DNA of 64,000 nucleotides from an uncultured Acidimicrobiales bacterium. GTDB lineage: Bacteria; Actinomycetota; Acidimicrobiia; Acidimicrobiales; Bin134. Under the pieces are notes generated by a model, which was not told where the DNA came from, searched no databases, and saw nothing but the letters and a program-made list of their open reading frames with translations. The stretch lies in the NCBI GenBank assembly GCA_951813555.1, contig OX638344.1, positions 3,287,076 through 3,351,075 on the forward strand. Reading direction: 5' to 3'. Numbering within the stretch: position 1 is the stretch's first letter; each line of letters starts with the position of its first letter. A program made the translations under genes and the position numbers. Below, piece by piece: positions 17,700-26,592 of the stretch.

Positions 17700-18770
17700 C
17701 TAGCCGTGCCGAAGTCCGACCCTGACCGCGTCATGATCGGCAGTGCGCTGGAGCAGGGCCATGGCCTCGTCTATCTGGTCGATCCCGAACACCTCGCCCA
17801 ACAGCGGGCCGGTGGGGAACTCCCCGCTGTTCAGGATGGCCACCGCCTCCCTCATGGAGCTCGGCGTGGAGCCGCTGCCCCCCTGGATGGTGAGACCCTT
17901 GTACACGATCTGATCGGTGATCAGCTCCACCGGTGCCAGGTTCTTCAACCCAGCCAACAGCACCTTGCCCCCCGAGCAAACCAATTCGACGCACAGCGGA
18001 ACGGTGGCGGTGGTGTCTGCGGCCAAGTCCACCGCCAAGTCGGCCATGGCCCCTCCAGTGATCTCGGCCACCAGCGCCACGGGGTCAGTGGCGCTCACGT
18101 CGATGGTCACATCTGCTCCCACCTCTCGGGCCACTTCCAGGCGCAAGCCATCGGCATCGGTTCCGGTGACAATCACCGTCTCCGCACCGCGGCGCTTGGC
18201 CTCAGCGGCGCACACCAGGCCCATGTGACCCGGCCCCTGCACCACCACTGTCTCGCCCTCGACTACCGGCATCCGACCGAACCAGTTGCACACGTTGGCC
18301 AGGGGCTCGAACACGGTCAGCTCGGCAGCTTCAATGTTGTCGGTCAGTTTGACAAGGTGGGAGCCGGGCAACAGCCCCATGTATTCCCCGTAGCCGCCCC
18401 ACAGCCCGTGGTCATCTTCGAGTCCCAGGGTGTATCCGTACACCTCGCCTAAGCCAAATGGGTTGTTCTCCGTGACCGGCGCCCGAACAACGAGATCCAC
18501 CGCCACCCGGTCCCCTACCGCGACTCCCAAGTCGGCATCGTCGGCCAGCGCATGCACCCGGCCGACGATCTCGTGACCAGGCACCAGCGGCGCCTTCTCT
18601 CCGGGGACGTGCTTGTGGCCGTGAAGCTGGGCCACGTCGCTGCCGCACATGCCCACGGCCTCCACCTTCAGCACCCCGCCGCCCGGGGGCGGCTCAGGCA
18701 CAGGAAAAACGTCGCGCCGCACATACGTGCCGTCGCCGTTGAAGACCACGCCCCGACAGGTGCTGCTCAT
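17700..18770 (-). CDS. Zinc-dependent alcohol dehydrogenase, MDR family
   Basis: A 356-residue enzyme starting at the ATG at 18770; the longer open frame upstream is out-of-frame noise. The catalytic zinc ligands are visible in MCGSD and PGHE, and the NAD(P) domain contains VVVQGPGHMGLVCAAEAKRRG. The structural-zinc loop, which normally has four closely spaced cysteines around residues 95-115, reads LVVRAPVTENNPFGLGEVYG with no cysteine, so the structural zinc is probably absent. It sits between the SDR and thiolase genes. The substrate is unknown. Confidence 0.88.
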   Translation of the reverse strand: MSSTCRGVVFNGDGTYVRRDVFPVPEPPPGGGVLKVEAVGMCGSDVAQLHGHKHVPGEKAPLVPGHEIVGRVHALADDADLGVAVGDRVAVDLVVRAPVTENNPFGLGEVYGYTLGLEDDHGLWGGYGEYMGLLPGSHLVKLTDNIEAAELTVFEPLANVCNWFGRMPVVEGETVVVQGPGHMGLVCAAEAKRRGAETVIVTGTDADGLRLEVAREVGADVTIDVSATDPVALVAEITGGAMADLAVDLAADTTATVPLCVELVCSGGKVLLAGLKNLAPVELITDQIVYKGLTIQGGSGSTPSSMREAVAILNSGEFPTGPLLGEVFGIDQIDEAMALLQRTADHDAVRVGLRHG

Positions 18771-18799
18771 GGTGATGGCCTCCTTCCGGGACTGGGGGA

Positions 18800-20002
18800 T
18801 CAGTTGATCCCGCTCTTCTCCAGAATGTGGACGCCGCAGCTGGAGCCCAGACCGATCACATGGGCCAGGCCCACGTTGGCCCCCTCCACCTGGCGATCTC
18901 CAGCCTCGCCCCTCAGGTGGGTGGCCACCTCGTAGACGTTGGCCACGCCGGTGGCGCCGATGGGATGGCCCTTGGAGATAAGGCCACCGGAAACGTTTAC
19001 CGGGGTCTGGCCATCGCGCCACGGGGCGCCCCGGTCAATGAATTCACCTGCACCGCCCGGCTCGCACAGCCCCAAGTTGTCGTAGTGGATGAGCTCGGCA
19101 GTGGCGAAGCAGTCGTGCAACTCCACCAGGCTGAGGTCCTCAGGACCAACCCCGGCCTGCTCATAGGCAGCGGTGGCGGCGTTGTGGGTGAGGGTGTTCA
19201 CGTCGGGCTGCATCTGCCCCGACTCCACGTAGGGATCGGTAGTCAGCACCGAGGCGGAGATCTTCACCGCTCGAGACTGCTGCTCCCGGCTCAAAGAAGC
19301 GAACCGCTCCTCCCCCACCAACACGCAGGCAGCGGCTCCATCGCCGGTGGGGCAGCACATAAGCAGAGTGTTGGGGTACGACTGCATGGGCGAGCCCATG
19401 ACCTCTTCCAGGGTGAACTCCTTCTGGTACTGGGCCAAGGGGTTCAGCGTGGAATGGGCGTGGTTCTTCTGGGCCACCTTGGCGAACTGCTCAAAGCCCA
19501 CCCCGTCGTTGTCGTTGGCGTACTCCATGCCGGCCTGGGCGAACACCCCCGGCATGGTGTCGGTGCCCAAGATGCCGTCGATGGGCATGACCGCGCCGTA
19601 GCGGCCCGAGGGCTCGTAAACGTTCTTCTCCTTGCGGGCGCCGCCGGCCAGAAGGCCCATCTTGCCCATCTGCTCCACGCCGATGGCCAGGCCCAAGTCG
19701 GCCTCGCCGGCCCGGATGGCCATGATCACTGTGCGCAGGGCGGTAGCTCCGGTGGCACAGGCGTTGGACACGTTGTACACCGGTATGCCGGTCTGGCCGA
19801 TCTGCTTCTGCACCTGCTGGCCCATGCCGGCGTTGGCCTGGAACAGGGTCCCGCAGGCCAGGATGTCCATGTCGGCGATGTCCACCCCACCGTCGTCCAG
19901 TGCTCCCAACGCCGCGGCGGTGGCCAGGTCCACCGCATCCTGGTCGGGGTAGCGGCCGAACGCCGTCATGTGCGTTCCCAGAACCCAGATGTCTTGTGCC
20001 AT
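18800..20002 (-). CDS. Thiolase-like enzyme / lipid-transfer (SCP-x type) thiolase
   Basis: A 400-residue thiolase-fold protein. The nucleophile cysteine is in SNACATGATA, the second signature is ELHDCFATAELI, the GHPIGATG motif carries the base histidine, and the last cysteine is in GLGSSCGVHIL. These fit the SCP-x/Ltp branch rather than classical biosynthetic thiolases. The next gene encodes a DUF35 Zn-ribbon/OB protein. Such pairs are known as thiolases or as steroid side-chain aldolases (Ltp2 with the ChsH2 DUF35 domain), so either carbon-carbon cleavage by thiolysis or retro-aldol is possible. Confidence 0.88.
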   Translation of the reverse strand: MAQDIWVLGTHMTAFGRYPDQDAVDLATAAALGALDDGGVDIADMDILACGTLFQANAGMGQQVQKQIGQTGIPVYNVSNACATGATALRTVIMAIRAGEADLGLAIGVEQMGKMGLLAGGARKEKNVYEPSGRYGAVMPIDGILGTDTMPGVFAQAGMEYANDNDGVGFEQFAKVAQKNHAHSTLNPLAQYQKEFTLEEVMGSPMQSYPNTLLMCCPTGDGAAACVLVGEERFASLSREQQSRAVKISASVLTTDPYVESGQMQPDVNTLTHNAATAAYEQAGVGPEDLSLVELHDCFATAELIHYDNLGLCEPGGAGEFIDRGAPWRDGQTPVNVSGGLISKGHPIGATGVANVYEVATHLRGEAGDRQVEGANVGLAHVIGLGSSCGVHILEKSGIN

Positions 20003-20037
20003 TTCCGGCCTCCTGTCAGTTGGTTTCGATCAGATTG

Positions 20038-20427
20038 TCACGCCGGGGCGTAACCGAAGGCGACGGCCTCTTGGCCGTCGTCGTCGGTGCCCACGACGTA
20101 GGTGTCGAGTTTCACCTTCATGCCCAGCGTGATCTTGCTCGGGTCGGGCTCCACGTTGATGAGGTTGGAGCGAACCGAGGTGCCGTCGTCGGTGAGCACG
20201 ATGACCGACACGTAGGGCGTGGGAATGGTGGGGGCAGCCCGGTACACGATGCTGAAAGTCCGCAGCGTGCCGGTATCGCTCACCCGCACCGCATTGAATT
20301 CCCGGCCCCCGCACTGGGCGCAGGCGTTGCGGCGGCCGAAGAACCGGGCACCGCAGCTTTGGCACTCGTTGGCTTGCAAATAGGGGCCGTTGTCCAGGAC
20401 CAGATAGTCCACCAGAGGGATCTGCAC
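20038..20427 (-). CDS. DUF35 Zn-ribbon/OB-fold protein, thiolase partner
   Basis: A 129-residue protein with a rubredoxin-like zinc knuckle (NECQSCGARFFGRRNACAQC) near residues 20-40, followed by an OB-fold half (RTFSIVYRAAPTIPTPYVSV). This is the standard DUF35 (ChsH2-type) architecture. Such proteins bind and assist the thiolase-like enzyme encoded next to them, here 35 bases downstream. No separate catalytic role is expected. Confidence 0.88.
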   Translation of the reverse strand: MQIPLVDYLVLDNGPYLQANECQSCGARFFGRRNACAQCGGREFNAVRVSDTGTLRTFSIVYRAAPTIPTPYVSVIVLTDDGTSVRSNLINVEPDPSKITLGMKVKLDTYVVGTDDDGQEAVAFGYAPA

Positions 20428-20496
20428 GCCGAGAGGATACTCCAGCGGTCCCTTTGCTGGCCCAACCGCTCTCGGTGGCCCAATCGCGATGATCCG

Positions 20497-20985
20497 CTAT
20501 TGGGGGATGTCGAAACCCTCGGGAAAGCCGCCATCCATGTAGCCCGATGTCTCCACCTTCTTGACGATACGAAATCCGTCGGGGGTCCGGGAAACGGTGT
20601 CGTGGTACCAGCCGCCCACGTAGAACAAGTGCAACTGCGATCCATTGGGGTCGAACTTGCCGTCGTCGTTTATGGGCATGCCCATGGGGTTGTGGAATAG
20701 CGTCGTGCACTCGGCGGTGTCGCCATCCCAGCTGCGGATGTAGGTCTTGCCCACCATGTGCTGGGTCATGGGAAAGATGGACAGGGCCATCTGGAGCCAG
20801 CCCTTGACCGTGGGATAGTCGGCGTTGGCATCGTCCACGCCGGGGGCCGACGAGGAGTAGTCCAGATGGGCGTCGGGAGTGAATACCGTGTCCAGGAGGT
20901 CCCAGTCCTTCTCATCAATAGCGATGGTGTAGCGGACGATGGTGTCCTCGATGGCCAGGCGGTCGACGGGATCAGGCATGTTCAT
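20497..20985 (-). CDS. SnoaL-like (NTF2 fold) protein
   Basis: A 162-residue protein of the cone-shaped NTF2-like fold. The N-terminus RLAIEDTIVRYTIAIDEKDW followed by LDTVFTPDAHLDYS is the hallmark of the SnoaL_4 family seen beside steroid and aromatic degradation genes. The start overlaps the stop of the nitroreductase gene by 4 bases (ATGA). Members include dehydratases, isomerases and cyclases. The reaction here cannot be named. Confidence 0.82.
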   Translation of the reverse strand: MNMPDPVDRLAIEDTIVRYTIAIDEKDWDLLDTVFTPDAHLDYSSSAPGVDDANADYPTVKGWLQMALSIFPMTQHMVGKTYIRSWDGDTAECTTLFHNPMGMPINDDGKFDPNGSQLHLFYVGGWYHDTVSRTPDGFRIVKKVETSGYMDGGFPEGFDIPQ

Positions 20986-21542
20986 GGCGGGGAACCGTAG
21001 TAGATGACCTCATCCAAAGACCTACGGGGGCGGGTGCTGGAAGTGCTGGGACGGTCTTGGGCGGGATAGCCCAGGGCCAAGGTTCCCACTATGCGGCGGC
21101 CTTCCGGGATGCCGAGGCCCTCGATAACGGCCTCCTCATGCTCAAAGGCTCCAAAGAAGCAGGAGCCCAAATCGGCTGCTGATGCTCCCAGCAGAAGACT
21201 GTGTACGGCCATACCGGCGTCTACCCACCAATAGGGGACGGGCCAGGCTTCGGGGCTTTCTCCGAGGGCGGTGTGGGACTTGTCGGCCTCGGAATAGCGG
21301 TGGATGTACCGCCCGGGCTCGGTGAGCACCACCACCAGCACGGGGGCAGCCAGCAGCCCGGGCCAACCGAACTCGGCTCGCCGCTCGGGAGAGAGTGTCA
21401 GTCGCCAGTAGTGCTCAGGATCGGCGACCACACAGAACTCCACGGCTTGGGTGTTGCCCGCCGACGGAGACCGTCGGGCCTGATCGAGCATCTCGGTCAC
21501 CAAGCCATCGGGGAGCGGATCAGGGAGAAAATTGCGGCACAT
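20982..21542 (-). CDS. Nitroreductase-family FMN oxidoreductase
   Basis: A 186-residue protein starting MCRNFLPDPLP, followed by RRSPSAGNTQAVEFCVV, the flavin-phosphate binding part of the nitroreductase fold, and later MAVHSLLLGASAADLGSCFFG and RIVGTLALGYP. The codons just before the ATG read I-R-R-P, which is the usual RR(S/M)xRxF start of the family, so translation may begin slightly upstream at a non-ATG codon. It overlaps the SnoaL-like gene as ATGA. Confidence 0.85.
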   Translation of the reverse strand: MCRNFLPDPLPDGLVTEMLDQARRSPSAGNTQAVEFCVVADPEHYWRLTLSPERRAEFGWPGLLAAPVLVVVLTEPGRYIHRYSEADKSHTALGESPEAWPVPYWWVDAGMAVHSLLLGASAADLGSCFFGAFEHEEAVIEGLGIPEGRRIVGTLALGYPAQDRPSTSSTRPRRSLDEVIYYGSPP

Positions 21543-21568
21543 GGGCCGCCGAATGGGAGGTGAGTTGC

Positions 21569-22237
21569 TCAGGCGTACTTGAGCAGGTCTTCGGCCATGA
21601 TCCAGCCGAAGGCGATCATGGTGTCACCGCCGCCGCGGTCCACCTTGTCGAACAGGGCAACCACGTCGGGGTCGATGCTGTCGGGTTTGGCCGTCTCGTA
21701 GTCGAGCAGACAGGCCTGGTTGTCGTCGCCCACCACCCGGAAGTCGCGGTCGAGATACCGAGAGGCGCTTATGTTGAACCGCTTGGCCAGCCGGCGTCCC
21801 CAGGCCCGCTCCTCGCCTGAGGCCTTGTGCCCGGGCCGGGGAACGATGTCCACCAAGGGTTTGAAGGTGTCAAACCCACCGGGGTTGTCGAACTGGGTGC
21901 CCATCAGCACGTCTTCGTCGGGGAAGGCCATCAGCGCTCGATGAAGCTGGGCCTCGGTTATTTGGCGGAGAACGGTGCTGCGCTTGGAAGTACGGGCCAC
22001 CGACGCCAGCCCCACCAGCACGCTCGGCGTTCCACCGATGCGCTCCAGGGTGGAGAAGGAGAACCCCCGGAGCTTCCCGTTCTCCCGAGCGGTGGAGATC
22101 AGCACCCACTCTTCGGTTTGCTTGGAGAGCAACCCCACTGAAAACGGGTTAGGGCCGTCAGCGCACATATCTGCCATCTCGGCCAGCTCAGCGTCGGTGA
22201 CCGCTGTGCAGTCCTTGGTTTCGACGTCGATAGCCAT
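21569..22237 (-). CDS. Conserved-looking protein of unknown function
   Basis: A 222-residue soluble protein with no recognised domain. It starts MAIDVETKDCTAVTDAELAE, contains a mixed alpha/beta region (WVLISTARENGKLRGFSFST, then HRALMAFPDEDVLMGTQFD), and ends in an acidic/hydrophobic tail. The central strands and GGFDTFKPLVDI could suggest an acetyltransferase-like fold, but no motif proves it. A GGAGGA ribosome binding site lies about 10 bases before the ATG. It is the first gene of the minus-strand run leading to the thiolase and dehydrogenases. Confidence 0.7.
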   Translation of the reverse strand: MAIDVETKDCTAVTDAELAEMADMCADGPNPFSVGLLSKQTEEWVLISTARENGKLRGFSFSTLERIGGTPSVLVGLASVARTSKRSTVLRQITEAQLHRALMAFPDEDVLMGTQFDNPGGFDTFKPLVDIVPRPGHKASGEERAWGRRLAKRFNISASRYLDRDFRVVGDDNQACLLDYETAKPDSIDPDVVALFDKVDRGGGDTMIAFGWIMAEDLLKYA

Positions 22238-22390
22238 GTGCTGCTCGTCCTCCTCGCTCGCTGATTTCCCACAGATTCCCCCCGTGGGTACCCCTATAGT
22301 CCATCAATCACCCAGGTAGGCGTGCAAACCCGCAGGAACACAAGGGTTTTGCCAATGGCTTGGACGGCGGCAAAATGCCAGCTTGTCGGG

Positions 22391-25300
22391 CTACACGGCG
22401 ATTGCGTTCTTGCCCAGCATCTCCCGCAGCTCACCGATCAACCCGCTTCCCGTGTCCACCCTGTAGGCCGGTGAAAGCTTGATACCCCTGTCGACGCCGA
22501 GCATCAGGATCACCTCCGATTTGCCGGGATGACCGGCGAGAGCCGACTTGAGGGAGTCGATGCGACCGGGAGACAGACCACTGGCCCCCAGGTTCAGCCT
22601 CAGGGTGGCCGTTCCGTTAGCCGAAGCAGGATCGATCGGCTCCACTCCGTAGCAAATCAAGTTCGGCTCGTCATCACGGCGGTCAAGGCGCCCTTCGACG
22701 ACAACTACCAGGTCGTCTTCCAGTTTGTGGCCGTGCTCTTCCATCGACCGGGGGAACAGCGTCACCTCCATGGTTCCGTACATGTCTTCCAGATCGCATG
22801 AGGCCATCTGATCGCCCTTGCGGGTCCACCGCTTGCGCAGGTTGCTGACCACCCCGCCCACTTTCACCGAAGTGCCCTCCTCGACTTCGGTCAGCTGGTC
22901 GATCCGGTGCGTAGTCCTTCGGGAAAGCACGCCCTCCATTCCCATGATGGGGTGGTCGGACACGTAAAGCCCCAGCATCTCCTTTTCGGCAGCCAGCCTC
23001 CGGGTCTTGTCGAATTCGACATCGGGGATCTCGATGCGCTCTTCGAAGCTCTCGTCTGTGCCCTCGCCGAACAGGCTCATGATTCCCTGGCTGCGTTCCC
23101 GCTGTTGCTGGATACAGCGGCGGACGATCGTTTCGGATACGTTCAGCAGGCCTTGGCGGGGATGGTCCATCGAGTCGAAGCAGCCCGCCTTTATAAGGGC
23201 TTCGACAACGCCCTTGTTTAGCACGATCGGATCGACCCGGGAGCAGAAGTCGTAGAAGTCGGCGAACGGGCCGTTCTCTTGCCGCTCGTCGAGGATCATC
23301 TGCGCCGTGCCCGTGCCCATGTGGCGGATGGCCGACAGCCCGAAGGAGATGCACTGCTCGCCTTCAGGGGAAGCGATGGCGGCGAAGTCTGACTCCGACA
23401 AGTTCACATCGGGCAAAGCCACCTTGATCTTCATCTGGCGGCATTCGGCCAAGTACACGGCAGCCTTCTCCAGCTTGTTCTTCACGCTGGTCAGCAAAGC
23501 GGCCATGTACTCCACCGGGTACTGCGCTTTGAGGTACGCACCCTGGTAGGCGATCAGGCCGTAGCCGTAGGAGTGGCTCTTGCCGAAGGCGTAGTCGGCG
23601 AACTGCTCGATGATGTCGAAAAGCTCGGTGCCCAGCTCTTTGCCGTAGCCGCTGCGCTCGCATCCCTCCACAAAGGAGTCCCGCTCTTTGGCCATCAACA
23701 CGCGGTCCTTCTTGCCGCAGGCCTTGCGGAGGTTGTCGGCGTCAGCCAGGGAATAGCCCGCGAACCGCTGGGCCACCCGCATGACGCTCTCCTGATAGAT
23801 CATCAACCCGTAGGTGTCACCCAGGATGTCGGCGGCTTCATCGTGGAAGACCTGCACCGGTTTTCGGTCGTTCTTGCGGTCGGCGTAGTCGTTGTGCATG
23901 TTGGCCGCCATTGGCCCCGGCCGGTACAGAGCCACCAGCGCGGCCACATCGTCGAAGCAGGTGGGCTTGAGTGACCGGATGAGCGACCGCATCGGTCCGC
24001 TTTCCAACTGGAACACCCCAATGGTGTCGCCCCGGGCCAGAAGCTCATAGGTGGCCGCGTCATCCAGTGGCACGTTGTCGATGTCGACCTGCACGCCGCG
24101 CGATTGCTCAATCAGCCCGACGGCGTCTTCGAGCACGTCCAGATTCCGCAGGCCCAAGAAGTCCATCTTGAGCAGGCCCAGGTCCTCCACGGCGTGCATC
24201 TCGTACTGAGTGACGATGGGAGCCTCTTCCAGGGTTTGGCCTGGCGATGCCTTGCGCTGGATGGGTAGATACTCAGTGAGCGGCTCCTTGGTGATGACCA
24301 CTGCGGCGGCGTGGATGCTGTCCTGGCGACGCAGGCCCTCCAAGCCCCGGGCCACATCTACCACCTTCGCGGCGTCCTCATCGCTGTCGTACATCTCCCG
24401 AAGCTCAGCCGCCGCGGTATAGCCGTCGGCGTACTCGTCGGTCTTCTCCAGGCAGGCCCACAGCGGGGTGTCACGGCCCAAGACCAGCGGGGGCATGGCC
24501 TTGGCCAGCTTGTCGCCCAGGGAATAGGGGAAGTTCAGCACCCGGGCGCTGTCGCGCACTGCGGCCCGGGCTTTGATGGTGGAGAAGGTGATGATCTGGG
24601 CCACATGGTCCTCGCCATACTTCTGGGTGGCGTAGCGGATGATCTCGTCGCGGTAGCGGGAGTCGAAGTCCATGTCGATGTCGGGCATGGAGACCCGCGA
24701 CGGGTTGAGGAACCGCTCGAACAGGAGGTCGTAGCGAATCGGGTCGAGGTCGGTGATCCGAAGGCTGTAGGCCACGGCGCACCCGGCCGCGCTCCCCCGA
24801 CCCGGGCCTACGCGGATGCGCCGCTCCCGGGCGTAGCGGATCAAGTCCCAGGTGATCAGGAAATAAGAGGAGAAGCCCATGTCGGAGATGACCTTGAGCT
24901 CGAAGGCCAGCCGGTCGGCCACCTCTTCGGACAGCGGACTCCCCCACCGGGCCTTGGCCCCATCCAAGGTCAGGGCTTGCAGGTAGTCGTCGGCGTTCGC
25001 GTAGGCGTCGGGAATGGGAAAATCGGGGAGCTGCGGATTGCCGAACTCGATCTCCACATCGGCCCGCTCTGCGATCCACAGCGTGTTGTCGCAGGCTGGG
25101 CTGAGGTCGGAGAACAGATGGCGCATCTCCGCCGCCGTCTTGAGGTAGTGCTCGCTGCCGTCGAACTTCAAGCGGTCGGTGTCGCTGACCAGCGAGCCGG
25201 TTTGCACACACAGCAGAGCATCGTGGGCCTCGGCATCGGCTCGATGCGTGTAGTGGCTGTCGTTGGTGGCCAACAAGGGGGCACCGATCTGGCGGGCCAG

Positions 25301-25918
25301 CCGGATCAGATCGGGATTGGTGCGTTTCTGTTCGGGGATGCCGTGGTCCTGGATCTCCACGAACAGGTTGTCTCTGCCGAAGATGTCTTGGAGGCGGGCC
25401 GCCTTGGCCACGGCGTCGTCGTAGTCGTTGCGCAGCAGGGCCTGGAGCACGTGACCGCCCAGGCAGCCGGTGGAGGCGATCAACCCCTCGCTGTGCTCGG
25501 CCAGCAGTTCCCAATCCAGCCGGGGCTTGTAGTAATAGCCCTCGAGGAATGCCCGACTGGAGAGCTGGATCAGGTTCTTGTAGCCGGTGTTGTTCTCGGC
25601 CAACAGCGTGAGGTGGTAATAGAGCTTCTGCCCTCCCTCAGTGCTGCCCCCGCTGTCGTCGAGCTTGCCCCGCCGAGGCGGCCGTTCACTCCGGTCCTCG
25701 TGGGCCATATAGGCCTCGATGCCGATGACCGGCTTGATGCCCTCCTTCCGGCAGGCCCGGTAGAAGTCGATGACCCCGTACATGTTGCCGTGGTCGGTCA
25801 TACCCAGCGCGGGCTGCCCATCGGCAACGGCTGCTTTGACCAATTCCCCCACCCGGGAGGCCCCGTCGAGGATGGAGTATTCGGTGTGAACGTGGAGGTG
25901 GGTGAAGGAACTGGACAC
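22391..25918 (-). CDS. dnaE: DNA polymerase III alpha subunit
   Basis: A 1175-residue replicative polymerase starting at a GTG. Domains in order: PHP domain (HLHVHTEYSILDGASR at residue 6), polymerase palm and fingers with the catalytic PDIDMDFDSRYRDE motif and the GPGRGSAAG loop, helix-hairpin-helix and beta-binding region, and a C-terminal OB fold (VKVGGVVSNLRKRWTRKGDQ). The PHP metal residues look intact, so the domain may still proofread. It is the main chromosomal replicase by length and family. TGTGG repeats including a perfect DnaA box lie just upstream. Confidence 0.97.
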   Translation of the reverse strand: MSSSFTHLHVHTEYSILDGASRVGELVKAAVADGQPALGMTDHGNMYGVIDFYRACRKEGIKPVIGIEAYMAHEDRSERPPRRGKLDDSGGSTEGGQKLYYHLTLLAENNTGYKNLIQLSSRAFLEGYYYKPRLDWELLAEHSEGLIASTGCLGGHVLQALLRNDYDDAVAKAARLQDIFGRDNLFVEIQDHGIPEQKRTNPDLIRLARQIGAPLLATNDSHYTHRADAEAHDALLCVQTGSLVSDTDRLKFDGSEHYLKTAAEMRHLFSDLSPACDNTLWIAERADVEIEFGNPQLPDFPIPDAYANADDYLQALTLDGAKARWGSPLSEEVADRLAFELKVISDMGFSSYFLITWDLIRYARERRIRVGPGRGSAAGCAVAYSLRITDLDPIRYDLLFERFLNPSRVSMPDIDMDFDSRYRDEIIRYATQKYGEDHVAQIITFSTIKARAAVRDSARVLNFPYSLGDKLAKAMPPLVLGRDTPLWACLEKTDEYADGYTAAAELREMYDSDEDAAKVVDVARGLEGLRRQDSIHAAAVVITKEPLTEYLPIQRKASPGQTLEEAPIVTQYEMHAVEDLGLLKMDFLGLRNLDVLEDAVGLIEQSRGVQVDIDNVPLDDAATYELLARGDTIGVFQLESGPMRSLIRSLKPTCFDDVAALVALYRPGPMAANMHNDYADRKNDRKPVQVFHDEAADILGDTYGLMIYQESVMRVAQRFAGYSLADADNLRKACGKKDRVLMAKERDSFVEGCERSGYGKELGTELFDIIEQFADYAFGKSHSYGYGLIAYQGAYLKAQYPVEYMAALLTSVKNKLEKAAVYLAECRQMKIKVALPDVNLSESDFAAIASPEGEQCISFGLSAIRHMGTGTAQMILDERQENGPFADFYDFCSRVDPIVLNKGVVEALIKAGCFDSMDHPRQGLLNVSETIVRRCIQQQRERSQGIMSLFGEGTDESFEERIEIPDVEFDKTRRLAAEKEMLGLYVSDHPIMGMEGVLSRRTTHRIDQLTEVEEGTSVKVGGVVSNLRKRWTRKGDQMASCDLEDMYGTMEVTLFPRSMEEHGHKLEDDLVVVVEGRLDRRDDEPNLICYGVEPIDPASANGTATLRLNLGASGLSPGRIDSLKSALAGHPGKSEVILMLGVDRGIKLSPAYRVDTGSGLIGELREMLGKNAIAV

Positions 25919-25926
25919 GGCGCTCC

Positions 25927-25972
25927 TGTGGACGAATTGTGGCCTGCATGTGGATAACTACAGGCTTGTGGT
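25927..25972 (-). promoter_or_regulatory. Cluster of DnaA-box-like TGTGG motifs upstream of dnaE
   Basis: Four TGTGG cores read on the plus strand begin at 25927, 25938, 25949 and 25967. The first three are spaced exactly 11 bases. The one at 25949-25957 is TGTGGATAA, the complement of the consensus DnaA box TTATCCACA. They lie 9-54 bases upstream of the dnaE start. DnaA control of dnaE is inference. Confidence 0.4.
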
Positions 25973-26068
25973 TTGGCCTGCCCCGACCATACCAAGACCC
26001 GGCGACACGCGCAGATCTCCGACCGATTACTCGTATGTTCCCCGACAATCGGCTACTAGAGGGATGAG

Positions 26069-26572
26069 CTAGAGATACGTGCCCGGGGCCCGGTCGGGGC
26101 CGGGGGCCGGAGCGCCGGGAGGGAGCTCGGCCCGGATGTTGGCCAGCTGCTGCTGCGCGGAGACCTGCTGGGCAAACAGCGCGGCCTGGATGCCCTGAAT
26201 GAGGCCCTCCAGCCAGCCCACCAACTGGGCTTTGGCCACCTGGAGCTCGGCTTGGCTGGGGGGGTGGTCCTCGGGAAACGGCAGGATCAGGCGGTCCAGC
26301 TCCTCGCGCAGATCGAGAGACAGCGCCGAGCCCAGCTCTTCGATCGAGGTGGCATAGATCTCCCGCAGCCGATCGCGGCTGGACTCGTCCAGCGAGGCGA
26401 GGCGGACCTCGTCCAAGAGCTGCTTCATCATCGTGCCGACCCTCATCACCTTGGCCGGCTGTTCGATGGCCTCACCGGCCGTCTCCGGCCTTGTCTGCTC
26501 GCTGTCGGGAAGCGCTCCGTCGTGGACAACCTCGGCGGGCTCAGCGGGCGTCGGCTGGCGGGTGTCGGACAT
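26069..26572 (-). CDS. bpa: Bacterial proteasome activator
   Basis: A 167-residue protein starting at the ATG at 26572. The core KVMRVGTMMKQLLDEVRLASLDE, REIYATSIEEL and QLVGWLEGLIQGIQAALFAQQ is the Bpa (PafE) helix bundle. In mycobacteria this forms a dodecameric ring that opens the 20S proteasome without ATP. The N-terminal 40 residues are disordered-looking. The C-terminus is GTYL; the known docking motif is GQYL, so one residue differs while the Tyr-Leu end is kept. Its presence implies a 20S proteasome elsewhere in the genome. Confidence 0.92.
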   Translation of the reverse strand: MSDTRQPTPAEPAEVVHDGALPDSEQTRPETAGEAIEQPAKVMRVGTMMKQLLDEVRLASLDESSRDRLREIYATSIEELGSALSLDLREELDRLILPFPEDHPPSQAELQVAKAQLVGWLEGLIQGIQAALFAQQVSAQQQLANIRAELPPGAPAPGPDRAPGTYL

Positions 26573-26592
26573 GGCTGGCAATCTACTCCCTG

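Noticed and set aside
22238..22390. tRNA or small RNA gene in the gap after dnaE
   Set aside because: No cloverleaf arms, CCA end or terminator could be paired by eye; only the ribosome site of the next gene is clear.
24311..25957. 548-codon open frame on the plus strand
   Set aside because: It is the antisense shadow of dnaE.
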